A program made the position numbers and the translations under genes. A DNA stretch of 33,283 nucleotides, from positions 1-33,283 of the IMG/VR virus record IMGVR_UViG_3300044641_004686, one strand, 5' to 3'. Below, in pieces: positions 14,835-20,846 of this stretch; position 1 is the stretch's first letter; the number at the start of each line of letters is the position of its first letter. This stretch comes from a virus. The notes under the pieces were generated by a model. It was not told where the DNA came from. It worked only from the letters and a program-made list of their open reading frames with translations, and searched no databases.

Positions 14835-15376
14835 TAATTCGTTTTAATCTCAATGCGATCCTTTTCGCCAGACGGTTTTGAATAAATTGCGTGGGTTGGT
14901 TTTACTTTAAATCGATGACCATCTAACATATTTGCCCAGCGCTTACCTTTGCCGGGTTTGAGATAGGCAATCGTCATGTGTGGATGATAATCTGGGAAAT
15001 CTGAAGTAAATGGGTGTTGCTTTAAATCAGCATTAGCCTCATGTAAATTCTTACCAGCAATATCAAATTTCAATACGTCATACTTTTCATTTTCAAATAA
15101 TGACGCATTGTGTGCATCAAGCAAATCATATTTGTACTTATCAAGAATTGCTTGTACTTCTTCAGTCGTTACGCCTTCATGTAAACCATATAGCAGAGTA
15201 CAGTGAGGCTCCGTTTCGTAACCGTATGACTGATCATCATCTTCAGTATAAACATCAATTGGATCAATTGCATCATGTATTTTGTTCATTTCTGTAAAAT
15301 CAAAATACAGCATTACACAACCATAATCATAGGTTTGTTTTTTCTCGTTAACGAATTCAGTAAATTTCTTAATCAT
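14834..15376 (-). CDS. 2H phosphoesterase-like protein with N-terminal capsid-targeting-like peptide
   Basis: The start is set at MIKKFTEFVNEKKQ (15376), 5 nt after a late promoter box, giving 180 aa. The two HxT motifs of the 2H family are present: HCT at 58-60 (PHCTLLYGL) and HMT at 133-135 (HPHMTIAYL). 2H enzymes cleave 2'-5' or cyclic phosphodiesters, and T4 Acb1 of this superfamily degrades the cyclic nucleotides of CBASS immunity. The N-terminus KKFTEFVNE fits the tag shared by virion-linked proteins here. Packaging and early counter-defence are inferences. The stop overlaps the start of the SLOG gene. Confidence 0.85.
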   Translation of the reverse strand: MIKKFTEFVNEKKQTYDYGCVMLYFDFTEMNKIHDAIDPIDVYTEDDDQSYGYETEPHCTLLYGLHEGVTTEEVQAILDKYKYDLLDAHNASLFENEKYDVLKFDIAGKNLHEANADLKQHPFTSDFPDYHPHMTIAYLKPGKGKRWANMLDGHRFKVKPTHAIYSKPSGEKDRIEIKTN

Positions 15377-15380
15377 TTTA

Positions 15381-15602
15381 TTATTTATTTGATCTGAGGC
15401 AGATCTCAACATGATACTTTTTTAATAAGTCTAGTCTGGTCGTGCAGCCAGTAGTTTTGCTCAAGTCGATACTAAATGAAAATGATCTAATCCATCTGTA
15501 CGATTTAGCATCTCGACCTCTATTTATGGCATACCAACTAAATTTCCATTTTTTAAATACTCGACGTGTTCCGGTTTTTGCTAGGGTAGTTTTTGAATTC
15601 AT
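15381..15602 (-). CDS. Small basic protein, unknown
   Basis: This 73 aa frame fills the space between the lipoprotein-like gene (2 nt upstream) and the 2H gene (4 nt downstream). It is basic and aromatic (TRRVFKKWKFSWYAINRG). No family is recognised. An opposite-strand frame also exists here, but the spacing and strand favour this one. It should be treated as probable rather than certain. Confidence 0.5.
   Translation of the reverse strand: MNSKTTLAKTGTRRVFKKWKFSWYAINRGRDAKSYRWIRSFSFSIDLSKTTGCTTRLDLLKKYHVEICLRSNK
15382..15389 (-). promoter_or_regulatory. Late promoter variant AATAAATA
   Basis: The octamer ends 5 nt before the ATG at 15376, the same spacing as at 481-488 and 18115-18122. This supports the short start of the 2H gene. 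Confidence 0.65.
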
Positions 15603-15604
15603 AT

Positions 15605-15901
15605 CTATTTTGAATAATATCGATACGTAATGGTGTCTCCGATTGCGGGCGGTCTCTGTAAAGTTACCGTATGACTATCTGATAGCGTAACTTTCCACTT
15701 CACTTCATATTCCTGTAGAGTGTTAGGTTCGCGATATTTAACAACTTTTACAACGGTAACCTTTTTAATAAAGGTCGGTTCCGTTGGTTCGGAGCAGCCA
15801 GTCAATAGACTTAGCGCTAGCAGTGTGCTGATTACGCCCAATAAAAATGCAGGCAGGGTTACTCCTATAAATTTGTTGAATGAGAACTTTTCGTCGTCCA
15901 T
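15605..15901 (-). CDS. Membrane-anchored or lipoprotein-like small protein
   Basis: The 98 aa protein has a hydrophobic segment at about 14-35 ending in LLTGC (Cys36), a lipobox-like sequence suited to signal peptidase II. The soluble part is strand-rich (FIKKVTVVKVVKYREP, then YEVKWKVTLSDSHTVTL). The N-region before the hydrophobic core is long for a classical lipoprotein, so a plain membrane anchor is also possible. An outer spanin is a further option. It overlaps the upstream gene by 37 nt. Confidence 0.7.
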   Translation of the reverse strand: MDDEKFSFNKFIGVTLPAFLLGVISTLLALSLLTGCSEPTEPTFIKKVTVVKVVKYREPNTLQEYEVKWKVTLSDSHTVTLQRPPAIGDTITYRYYSK

Positions 15902-16320
15902 AATAATGAATTTGCTTTTTCTTTGTAGAGTTTATACAGTTCCATCGGGCCTCCTGAGCAGACATCAGTTAATTCATCCCAAAAATCATAACCGAAAGTC
16001 TTGTTAAGATCAGTTCTTAGTGAATTTAGCTTAGATTCTTCGTCTGCTTGTGCTTTAGTTAATAGCCTCTGAACTTTAACAAAGTTTTCACGACGGTAAA
16101 CTACAATTAAGTCTTCCCAATCTCGGTCAGAGCCGTTAAATGTTGATCGCAATTCAGCTTCTAGTTTTTCAAATTCCTTCTTTGTTCGATTGGCTAAAAC
16201 CTGGTAGAATGATAAGTTATAATCGCCATTTCGGATTTTAGCTAACATTGTAGCATCCTCAGCCAGCGGGGCGCGCTCATAACCTCGACTATTCCAATAG
16301 CGATTAGAATTACTAGACAT
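15865..16320 (-). CDS. Unknown charged helical protein
   Basis: The 151 aa product is rich in Lys, Glu and Arg, with long predicted helices (RTKKEFEKLEAELRST, then FVKVQRLLTKAQADEESKL). No motif is recognised. It overlaps the upstream gene by 8 nt and the downstream gene by 37 nt, typical of the dense operon here. Confidence 0.7.
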   Translation of the reverse strand: MSSNSNRYWNSRGYERAPLAEDATMLAKIRNGDYNLSFYQVLANRTKKEFEKLEAELRSTFNGSDRDWEDLIVVYRRENFVKVQRLLTKAQADEESKLNSLRTDLNKTFGYDFWDELTDVCSGGPMELYKLYKEKANSLLWTTKSSHSTNL

Positions 16321-16603
16321 ATGATTCTTGAGTTATCGCTAAGATTCTAGCGATTTGAGATTGAGTTAATAAATTTCGAGTTCGCCACAGTTCAGTTAAA
16401 GCTTTGGCAAGTTCCTGCTCAGTATAGCTTTCTGCATTTGAAAAATAGGCTTCACCTGAACCTGGATCATCTGGGAAAAATCCATTTTCTGCTAAAATGT
16501 TAGCTAATTTCGTGCATTCTTTTTCAGAACATGCATCAAAAATTTCTTGTGGGGACGCGGTAATTTCAGCGTCTACTTCGATCCAATCACTAAATGTCGC
16601 CAT
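16313..16603 (-). CDS. Small acidic unknown protein
   Basis: The 96 aa product is acidic and helical, with no recognised motif. The segment NAESYTEQELAKALTELW suggests a helical bundle. It begins after an inverted repeat that contains a TATAAT box, so it may start a transcription unit. Confidence 0.7.
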   Translation of the reverse strand: MATFSDWIEVDAEITASPQEIFDACSEKECTKLANILAENGFFPDDPGSGEAYFSNAESYTEQELAKALTELWRTRNLLTQSQIARILAITQESYV

Positions 16604-16604
16604 G

Positions 16605-16630
16605 GTATAATAACGTTTAGGCTATTATAC
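16605..16630 (-). promoter_or_regulatory. TATAAT promoter element within an inverted repeat
   Basis: GTATAATA at 16605-16612 and TATTATAC at 16623-16630 form a perfect 8-bp inverted repeat around a 10-nt centre. On the - strand the TATAAT at 16624-16629 lies 20 nt before the ATG at 16603. No T tract follows, so it is more likely promoter or operator than terminator. Confidence 0.45.
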
Positions 16631-16824
16631 TAAGATTTCGTTTTTCGGGTTCTGGGTTTTCGCCAAACTTCTCCAGTAACTCCTTTCTTTTCCATACAGG
16701 GCTTACATGAAAAGTAATAGTGATCTACTTTGAAAACTGTGTAGATTTCAGTAGGTTCAAACCGCTCAATGCAGTTTTGACAAATTACAAATTTGGATTT
16801 TTCTTTGGAATTTTGCGGAGCCAT
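16630..16824 (-). CDS. Small zinc-finger protein
   Basis: The 64 aa protein has two CxxC pairs (CQNC near residue 15 and CKPC near 39) spaced as in a zinc ribbon, with a basic tail WRKPRTRKTKS. It probably binds nucleic acid or a protein partner; function is unknown. Its ATG shares one base with the stop codon of the coiled-coil membrane protein gene upstream. Confidence 0.75.
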   Translation of the reverse strand: MAPQNSKEKSKFVICQNCIERFEPTEIYTVFKVDHYYFSCKPCMEKKGVTGEVWRKPRTRKTKS

Positions 16825-17225
16825 TATTTGGTGAAATCAAAAAACATTTTGGCTAATATACCCGCGACTGCAGTAAATAGGATCCAAAGTGCTTTAGAAA
16901 CTCCATTTTTCCAACTAATTAATTCTTTGTGTTCTTGAATAATGTTGTCGTAATAATCTTCGTCGTCTTCTTTTTTAAGACGATATTCAGTATTCTTATT
17001 GACTCTAACAACTAGGCCGTCTTCTGGATCAAGCAGCTGCTTTTTAATTGTGCGCAACTCTTCCTTGAGATCAAGTTGAGATGTCTCAATTGTTCTGATT
17101 CGTTGCTGAATGTCCTTTAATTCTCCATTTGGCATGTGCTCACGAATGTGATCTAATGCCTGTAGAATGTCAGTCATCATTGAATCAACGCTATTATCTT
17201 TCCTACTATTTCTAGGAGTTGCCAT
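16824..17225 (-). CDS. Coiled-coil protein with C-terminal transmembrane helix
   Basis: The 133 aa protein has a long charged coiled coil (about 38-67, IQQRIRTIETSQLDLKEEL) and a C-terminal membrane helix (WILFTAVAGILAKMFF). This layout resembles XhlA-type or other holin-associated phage proteins, but membrane tethers of other kinds look the same. It lies 23 nt after a tagged low-complexity protein gene. Confidence 0.75.
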   Translation of the reverse strand: MATPRNSRKDNSVDSMMTDILQALDHIREHMPNGELKDIQQRIRTIETSQLDLKEELRTIKKQLLDPEDGLVVRVNKNTEYRLKKEDDEDYYDNIIQEHKELISWKNGVSKALWILFTAVAGILAKMFFDFTK

Positions 17226-17248
17226 TCAATGCGAAGTATGTTTTTAAA

Positions 17249-17500
17249 TTATTGAGCGTCTTCTTGAGACTCTTCTCCAGCTGGTGCTTCAGGAGCTTCT
17301 GGCATTTCCGGTGCAGCACCATCAACTAACTCAACATCGCTTACTACTGGCATATCGCCAGCTGGATCGCCGTCAGCTGCTGGAATTTCTGCAGGAACCT
17401 CTGCTACTTGACCAGCATCATCTCCCATCTGCGGCATCTCAGCTGTGCCTTGATTTAAAAACTCCTCAAATGAAAGAATTTTGCTTGAAGTATTTTCCAT
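17249..17500 (-). CDS. Acidic Pro/Ala-rich protein with N-terminal capsid-targeting-like peptide
   Basis: The 83 aa protein starts MENTSSKILSFEEFLNQG, a tag of the ILSFEEF type with Gln in place of the terminal Glu. The rest is low-complexity Ala/Pro/Glu/Asp (AEVPAEIPAADGDPAGDMPV), with no predicted fold. A late promoter variant lies 21 nt upstream. Composition and timing suit an internal head or core peptide that is processed, as T4 core proteins are; this is inferred. Confidence 0.7.
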   Translation of the reverse strand: MENTSSKILSFEEFLNQGTAEMPQMGDDAGQVAEVPAEIPAADGDPAGDMPVVSDVELVDGAAPEMPEAPEAPAGEESQEDAQ

Positions 17501-17521
17501 TTTTCTTAAAAAATTTAAAGT

Positions 17522-17529
17522 TATTTATC
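17522..17529 (-). promoter_or_regulatory. Late promoter variant GATAAATA
   Basis: The octamer lies 21 nt upstream of the ATG at 17500, the same distance as the box before 5551. Confidence 0.6.
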
Positions 17530-17542
17530 TGCATCCCAAGAT

Positions 17543-18109
17543 TTAAACTCGTCCCGGGCTTCTCTTCTTTGTATAGTATTTCCAAGTTGTAGGTTCCGGA
17601 TTGCGCTTCGCGTGTTCGAAATCAATATTGTCTGCTGCCCAATTCATTGCTTGATCAAAGAATTCAATGTCTGATAAATTGCTTGATAATCGTTTGATTT
17701 TAAAATCCATCGAACCCTTTCTATCTTTTCTACCCCAAATACCAAGATCGATGCCTTTTGGCATCATACGTCTAATCAATTTGGGTCCAGCAAAGAAGCC
17801 AATACCCCAACCATTAGCCGGAGAATAACTGGGATCTAACGAAAATATGATATTACCATTGATTAATTGAGTTCTACTAGACACCATATGTAAACCTAGA
17901 GCAGTTAATCGCTTTGCTCCTTCTGTTTCAAGAGCAGCTTTAATGTCATCGAGGCCCATCGCGCCGCTCTGCATATAATCCTCACGGCGTTTTGCTCTTT
18001 TATGACCTTCATATTCATCTGGATCAACTAATCCAAGATCTCTCATTCGATCTAATTCGTCGAACTCATATGATTCATTAATGAATTGGGAAAAACTGTA
18101 TATCCGCAT
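17543..18109 (-). CDS. Unknown protein with N-terminal capsid-targeting-like peptide
   Basis: The 188 aa protein begins MRIYSFSQFINESYEF, one of the clearest tags, with INE as an (I/L)xE site. DELDRMRDLGLVDPDEYEG follows, and a second copy of the RxxxLGL theme is at about 76-82 (KRLTALGL). The C-terminal half is an alpha/beta domain with Gly-rich turns and basic patches. No family is recognised. A perfect TATAAATA box ends 5 nt before the start codon. It is a strong candidate for a packaged late protein. Confidence 0.8.
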   Translation of the reverse strand: MRIYSFSQFINESYEFDELDRMRDLGLVDPDEYEGHKRAKRREDYMQSGAMGLDDIKAALETEGAKRLTALGLHMVSSRTQLINGNIIFSLDPSYSPANGWGIGFFAGPKLIRRMMPKGIDLGIWGRKDRKGSMDFKIKRLSSNLSDIEFFDQAMNWAADNIDFEHAKRNPEPTTWKYYTKKRSPGRV

Positions 18110-18114
18110 ACAGT

Positions 18115-18122
18115 TATTTATA
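18115..18122 (-). promoter_or_regulatory. T4-type late promoter TATAAATA
   Basis: An exact octamer lies 5 nt upstream of the ATG at 18109, the same spacing as at 481-488. It directly follows a terminator T tract. Confidence 0.75.
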
Positions 18123-18124
18123 CG

Positions 18125-18174
18125 AAAAAAAAAAGGACTAAGAGCCTCGCTCTAAGATGCTAGTTTAGTCCTTT
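18125..18174 (-). terminator. Terminator with nested hairpin
   Basis: A 10-bp outer stem, AAAGGACTAA (18132-18141) with TTAGTCCTTT (18165-18174), is followed on the - strand by about ten T. Inside it lies a second hairpin, AGAGC-CTC-GCTCT (18141-18153). The outer stem overlaps the stop codon of the gene ending at 18165. Confidence 0.75.
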
Positions 18175-18935
18175 AAGTTCTCTCCGCAGGTTGGACAGAA
18201 TTTCCAGCTAGCTTTTTTAATTCTGGTTTGACAGTTAGTACAATACTGTCTAATTTCACCAACTTGAATAGGTTTCTGTGAAACTGGATTTATTTTCCAA
18301 ACTACTTGTGTTTCAATATAATTTGAAAATTCTCCAAACGTTTCAACCAATTGTTGATTTGAAGATTCACCGACTTCAACTCTACCAGTTTCAAGAGACC
18401 CAGCAACATTCATTGAAATGTTGTTGACTGTGGTACCGCCAAACGAAGTATTTGTGTAGTAGCCAGTGCCATTCGTTGTTGTAAAATTGATGTTTGCATC
18501 ATTATACACCGTGAATGTATTTGACGAGCCGCTATTACCAGTATACCATCGATAAGGGTTAATAGACGTCGCCAATTTTTGTGGATAAAATTCAATAATG
18601 ACTTCTCCGTTTTGCGCAATTGCAGCCAAGACTTCAGCTGAATCGCCATCAACATGGTAAGTTTCAAATTTGAATTTTTTCTGAATATCAATGAATCTCT
18701 CCAAGAAAACTCTTTCGCCTGGTTTAATAATTATCCCAGCTTGAGAAATGTACGAGCCATTGATTTTGATTTTTGCAAGATGCGTTTGGTTTGAAGGATT
18801 GTAGAGTTCAACTTCAAAATTTGAGCCGTCTTGCAAATAGACGGTCGACCCATAAGCCTTGAGTCGACTTTTGTTTACAGTGATGTGAGCTGTTGGCTTT
18901 AGCTTAGAAGCCAGCTCCCAATTAATTATTGACAT
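18165..18935 (-). CDS. Beta-rich protein with C-terminal zinc ribbon
   Basis: The 256 aa protein has an N-terminal beta-sandwich-like region (SRLKAYGSTVYLQDGSNFEV, then GIIIKPGERVFLERFID), a Gly/Asn/Thr-rich middle (about 130-180) and a C-terminal zinc ribbon with CTNC and CPTC. The LKPGxRxxLxR pattern occurs in uncharacterised large-phage proteins; function is unknown. The Asn/Thr-rich middle resembles surface or fibre proteins, while the ribbon points to binding or regulation. The same palindrome (AGAGCnnnGCTCT) flanks the gene on both sides. Confidence 0.75.
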   Translation of the reverse strand: MSIINWELASKLKPTAHITVNKSRLKAYGSTVYLQDGSNFEVELYNPSNQTHLAKIKINGSYISQAGIIIKPGERVFLERFIDIQKKFKFETYHVDGDSAEVLAAIAQNGEVIIEFYPQKLATSINPYRWYTGNSGSSNTFTVYNDANINFTTTNGTGYYTNTSFGGTTVNNISMNVAGSLETGRVEVGESSNQQLVETFGEFSNYIETQVVWKINPVSQKPIQVGEIRQYCTNCQTRIKKASWKFCPTCGENLKD

Positions 18936-19011
18936 AGATATTTGATTTTTTTGCGTGTCTCTTTGCAGCTATTGCTAACTACTCTAAGGCCATTGCTGAC
19001 CCGAGACTAAC

Positions 19012-19024
19012 AGAGCGAGGCTCT
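19012..19024. repeat. Palindrome AGAGC-GAG-GCTCT, inverted copy of the one at 18141-18153
   Basis: The 13-nt hairpin sequence is the reverse complement of the one inside the terminator at 18141-18153. Flanking bases are also partly shared (GGAC on the distal side). The surrounding 18936-19062 gap has no gene. It also holds two near-identical 9-mers, ATTGCTAAC (18971-18979) and ATTGCTGAC (18992-19000). Role unknown. Confidence 0.5.
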
Positions 19025-19062
19025 ATGTCCAATATTATTTAACTAAAGATACTGAAAAGGTT

Positions 19063-20133
19063 TTAGCTCCAATAGCCTTTATCTCCATTTGCATGGATGA
19101 TTCGGCCCCAATCGGCTGGGACATCAAAACCTGGATTATCAAAGACTAGCCAAAGAGTCTTTTTGCCCCAGTTTTTAGGAGCAGGCGGCAAGGCATTTGT
19201 CAAATAACCATCTGTCATAATGACAACGAAATCAACATTACCTTTTAAATTCTTATCGACCCAGCTAATTACGTCCGGAATAGCTTCAGTACCTCCGCCG
19301 GTTCTAACCTTTGCAAAATCATCTGGTGTTGGCTTTTTGAAACCTTTAACCTGGAAAGGATCGACTACTGTATTTGCAAACGGCAATACTGAAACCGTCT
19401 TGATCTTTTTAGCTTTAACGATACCGACTACTTCTGCTGCTAATTCTGGAAAAGCTGCGGCGATTGAACCACTAACGTCCATTGCGACAACTGCATTGTC
19501 TAGTGCATTATCTGTATCTTCTAGACCATATCGGTATTGGCCAGCCGAAACGTGACGACGGTTAGGTAATTTAAATGAGCTAGATGAAGCAAGTCTTCCA
19601 ATAAATCTTCTGAGTTCTTGTCTCCAGTTAACCTTTGGTTCTGACAGCTCCATGATTCTCTGATAGATCGCGCCTTTACCTGCGCCAGCGGACTTTGATC
19701 TTGGATTAAGATGAGTTTGTGCAAGTTTGCGACCTAAATCTTTCCAATCTTGCTCTGACATGTCACGGCTACCTTCAGCATCAGTTGCTCCCTCTTCGCC
19801 AGCAATTTGGCGGCCTTGGGCCTTAGTGATTACTTCGCCAGTCATAGGACCTCTAACGACAGTAACTGTTTCAATGTCATCGTCTGAGAAGTCGCCGCTT
19901 TTTACCATTGGTCCTTCGCCGGATTTAGATTTACCGCCTTGACCATTTTGACCTTGGCCGGATTGACCGCCAGCTTGATCTCCATCTTGAGATTGGCCGT
20001 CACCGTCTTGGCCTTCGCCAGATTCAGTATCACCAAGTGAATCGGTCTTTTGTTGGCTCGGCTGAGATGAGCCAGATCCACCACCCTGTCCAGGCTTGTT
20101 AATCTTTACTATTTCATCTAAACTCGCTCGCAT
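19063..20133 (-). CDS. VWA-domain protein of a MoxR/metallopeptidase operon (DUF2201 C-terminal type)
   Basis: The 356 aa protein has a Gly/Gln/Ser/Asp-rich disordered N-terminus (about 14-75) and a C-terminal von Willebrand A-like domain. The metal-ion adhesion site is visible as DVSGS (219-223), TGGGTE (278-283) and MTDG (306-309). VWA partners of MoxR ATPases usually bind substrates or link the ATPase to its target. Together with the HExxH gene upstream it corresponds to a DUF2201 protein split into two genes. The start overlaps the preceding stop by one base (TAATG). No tag is visible in this member. Confidence 0.85.
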   Translation of the reverse strand: MRASLDEIVKINKPGQGGGSGSSQPSQQKTDSLGDTESGEGQDGDGQSQDGDQAGGQSGQGQNGQGGKSKSGEGPMVKSGDFSDDDIETVTVVRGPMTGEVITKAQGRQIAGEEGATDAEGSRDMSEQDWKDLGRKLAQTHLNPRSKSAGAGKGAIYQRIMELSEPKVNWRQELRRFIGRLASSSSFKLPNRRHVSAGQYRYGLEDTDNALDNAVVAMDVSGSIAAAFPELAAEVVGIVKAKKIKTVSVLPFANTVVDPFQVKGFKKPTPDDFAKVRTGGGTEAIPDVISWVDKNLKGNVDFVVIMTDGYLTNALPPAPKNWGKKTLWLVFDNPGFDVPADWGRIIHANGDKGYWS

Positions 20134-20846
20134 TATCCGTTTACTATTTTAATTGCTTCTTCTTTTGAGATTGGATCATAATCGACTTCGCCAGTTTCTT
20201 CATTAATCCCAGTAACAACTCCATATCCACCAGTTCGTTCATTTCTAACGACATCACCGACAGACAGAGGTTGATCTGGTCCACCGTCTCCTTGGCTTTT
20301 TTGCTGTTGTTTTTGTTGCTGCGGCCTAGGTGCAGATTCTACTTCGCCATAGATTTGTTCAGCATTCATGCCCTTATACTTATCGTCGATCAAACCCCTA
20401 AGGTCATTTGCGATTTCAGATTTTGAAATAATTCCATCATCCGCGAGCATCAAGTTAATTTCATAATCGCCAGCAATATTCCACTTTTCTGCATCTCTAC
20501 CCTCCATTCTAGCAAAGTGCAATAGCGCACAGTGTAAAACTTCGTGGCATAGAATAAACACTATCTGTTTCTCAGTTAGCGGAGCAAAGAAATCGGGATT
20601 AATGAATAAGTGAGTTCCGTCAACTGCTGCGGTTGGAATTTGTGGATGCCTAGTGTAAATGATCTTTAGCTTATAGGCAAGTTCCGCAAAGAATCTATAT
20701 CTACCAGTTAGGATTTGAAAAGCATACGATACCTTGATTCTAGTAATTTTAGAATTTGGATCATCTGCTTGATTCTCTAAAACCAGGTTAGATTCAGCAA
20801 ATTGACTGTAACGATTAAAACTATTCCAATCTAGGAGTCTTTTCAT
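20133..20846 (-). CDS. HExxH metallopeptidase-like protein (DUF2201 N-terminal type) with capsid-targeting-like peptide
   Basis: The 237 aa protein carries HEVLH at 101-105 within FILCHEVLHCALLHFAR, then KWNIAGDYEINLML, the pattern of the putative metallopeptidase domain that normally precedes a VWA-like domain in DUF2201 proteins. A Gln-rich linker leads to a small C-terminal beta domain (VGDVVRNERTGGYGVVTGIN). The N-terminus (SFNRYSQFAESNLVLE) resembles the tag but is weaker. Start and stop each share one base with neighbours (TAATG), indicating translational coupling. Protease activity is inferred from the motif. Confidence 0.85.
   Translation of the reverse strand: MKRLLDWNSFNRYSQFAESNLVLENQADDPNSKITRIKVSYAFQILTGRYRFFAELAYKLKIIYTRHPQIPTAAVDGTHLFINPDFFAPLTEKQIVFILCHEVLHCALLHFARMEGRDAEKWNIAGDYEINLMLADDGIISKSEIANDLRGLIDDKYKGMNAEQIYGEVESAPRPQQQKQQQKSQGDGGPDQPLSVGDVVRNERTGGYGVVTGINEETGEVDYDPISKEEAIKIVNG

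Noticed and set aside
15442-15630. + strand frame of 62 aa opposite the small basic protein
   Set aside because: All genes in this region are on the - strand, and the - strand frame has better spacing to its neighbours.
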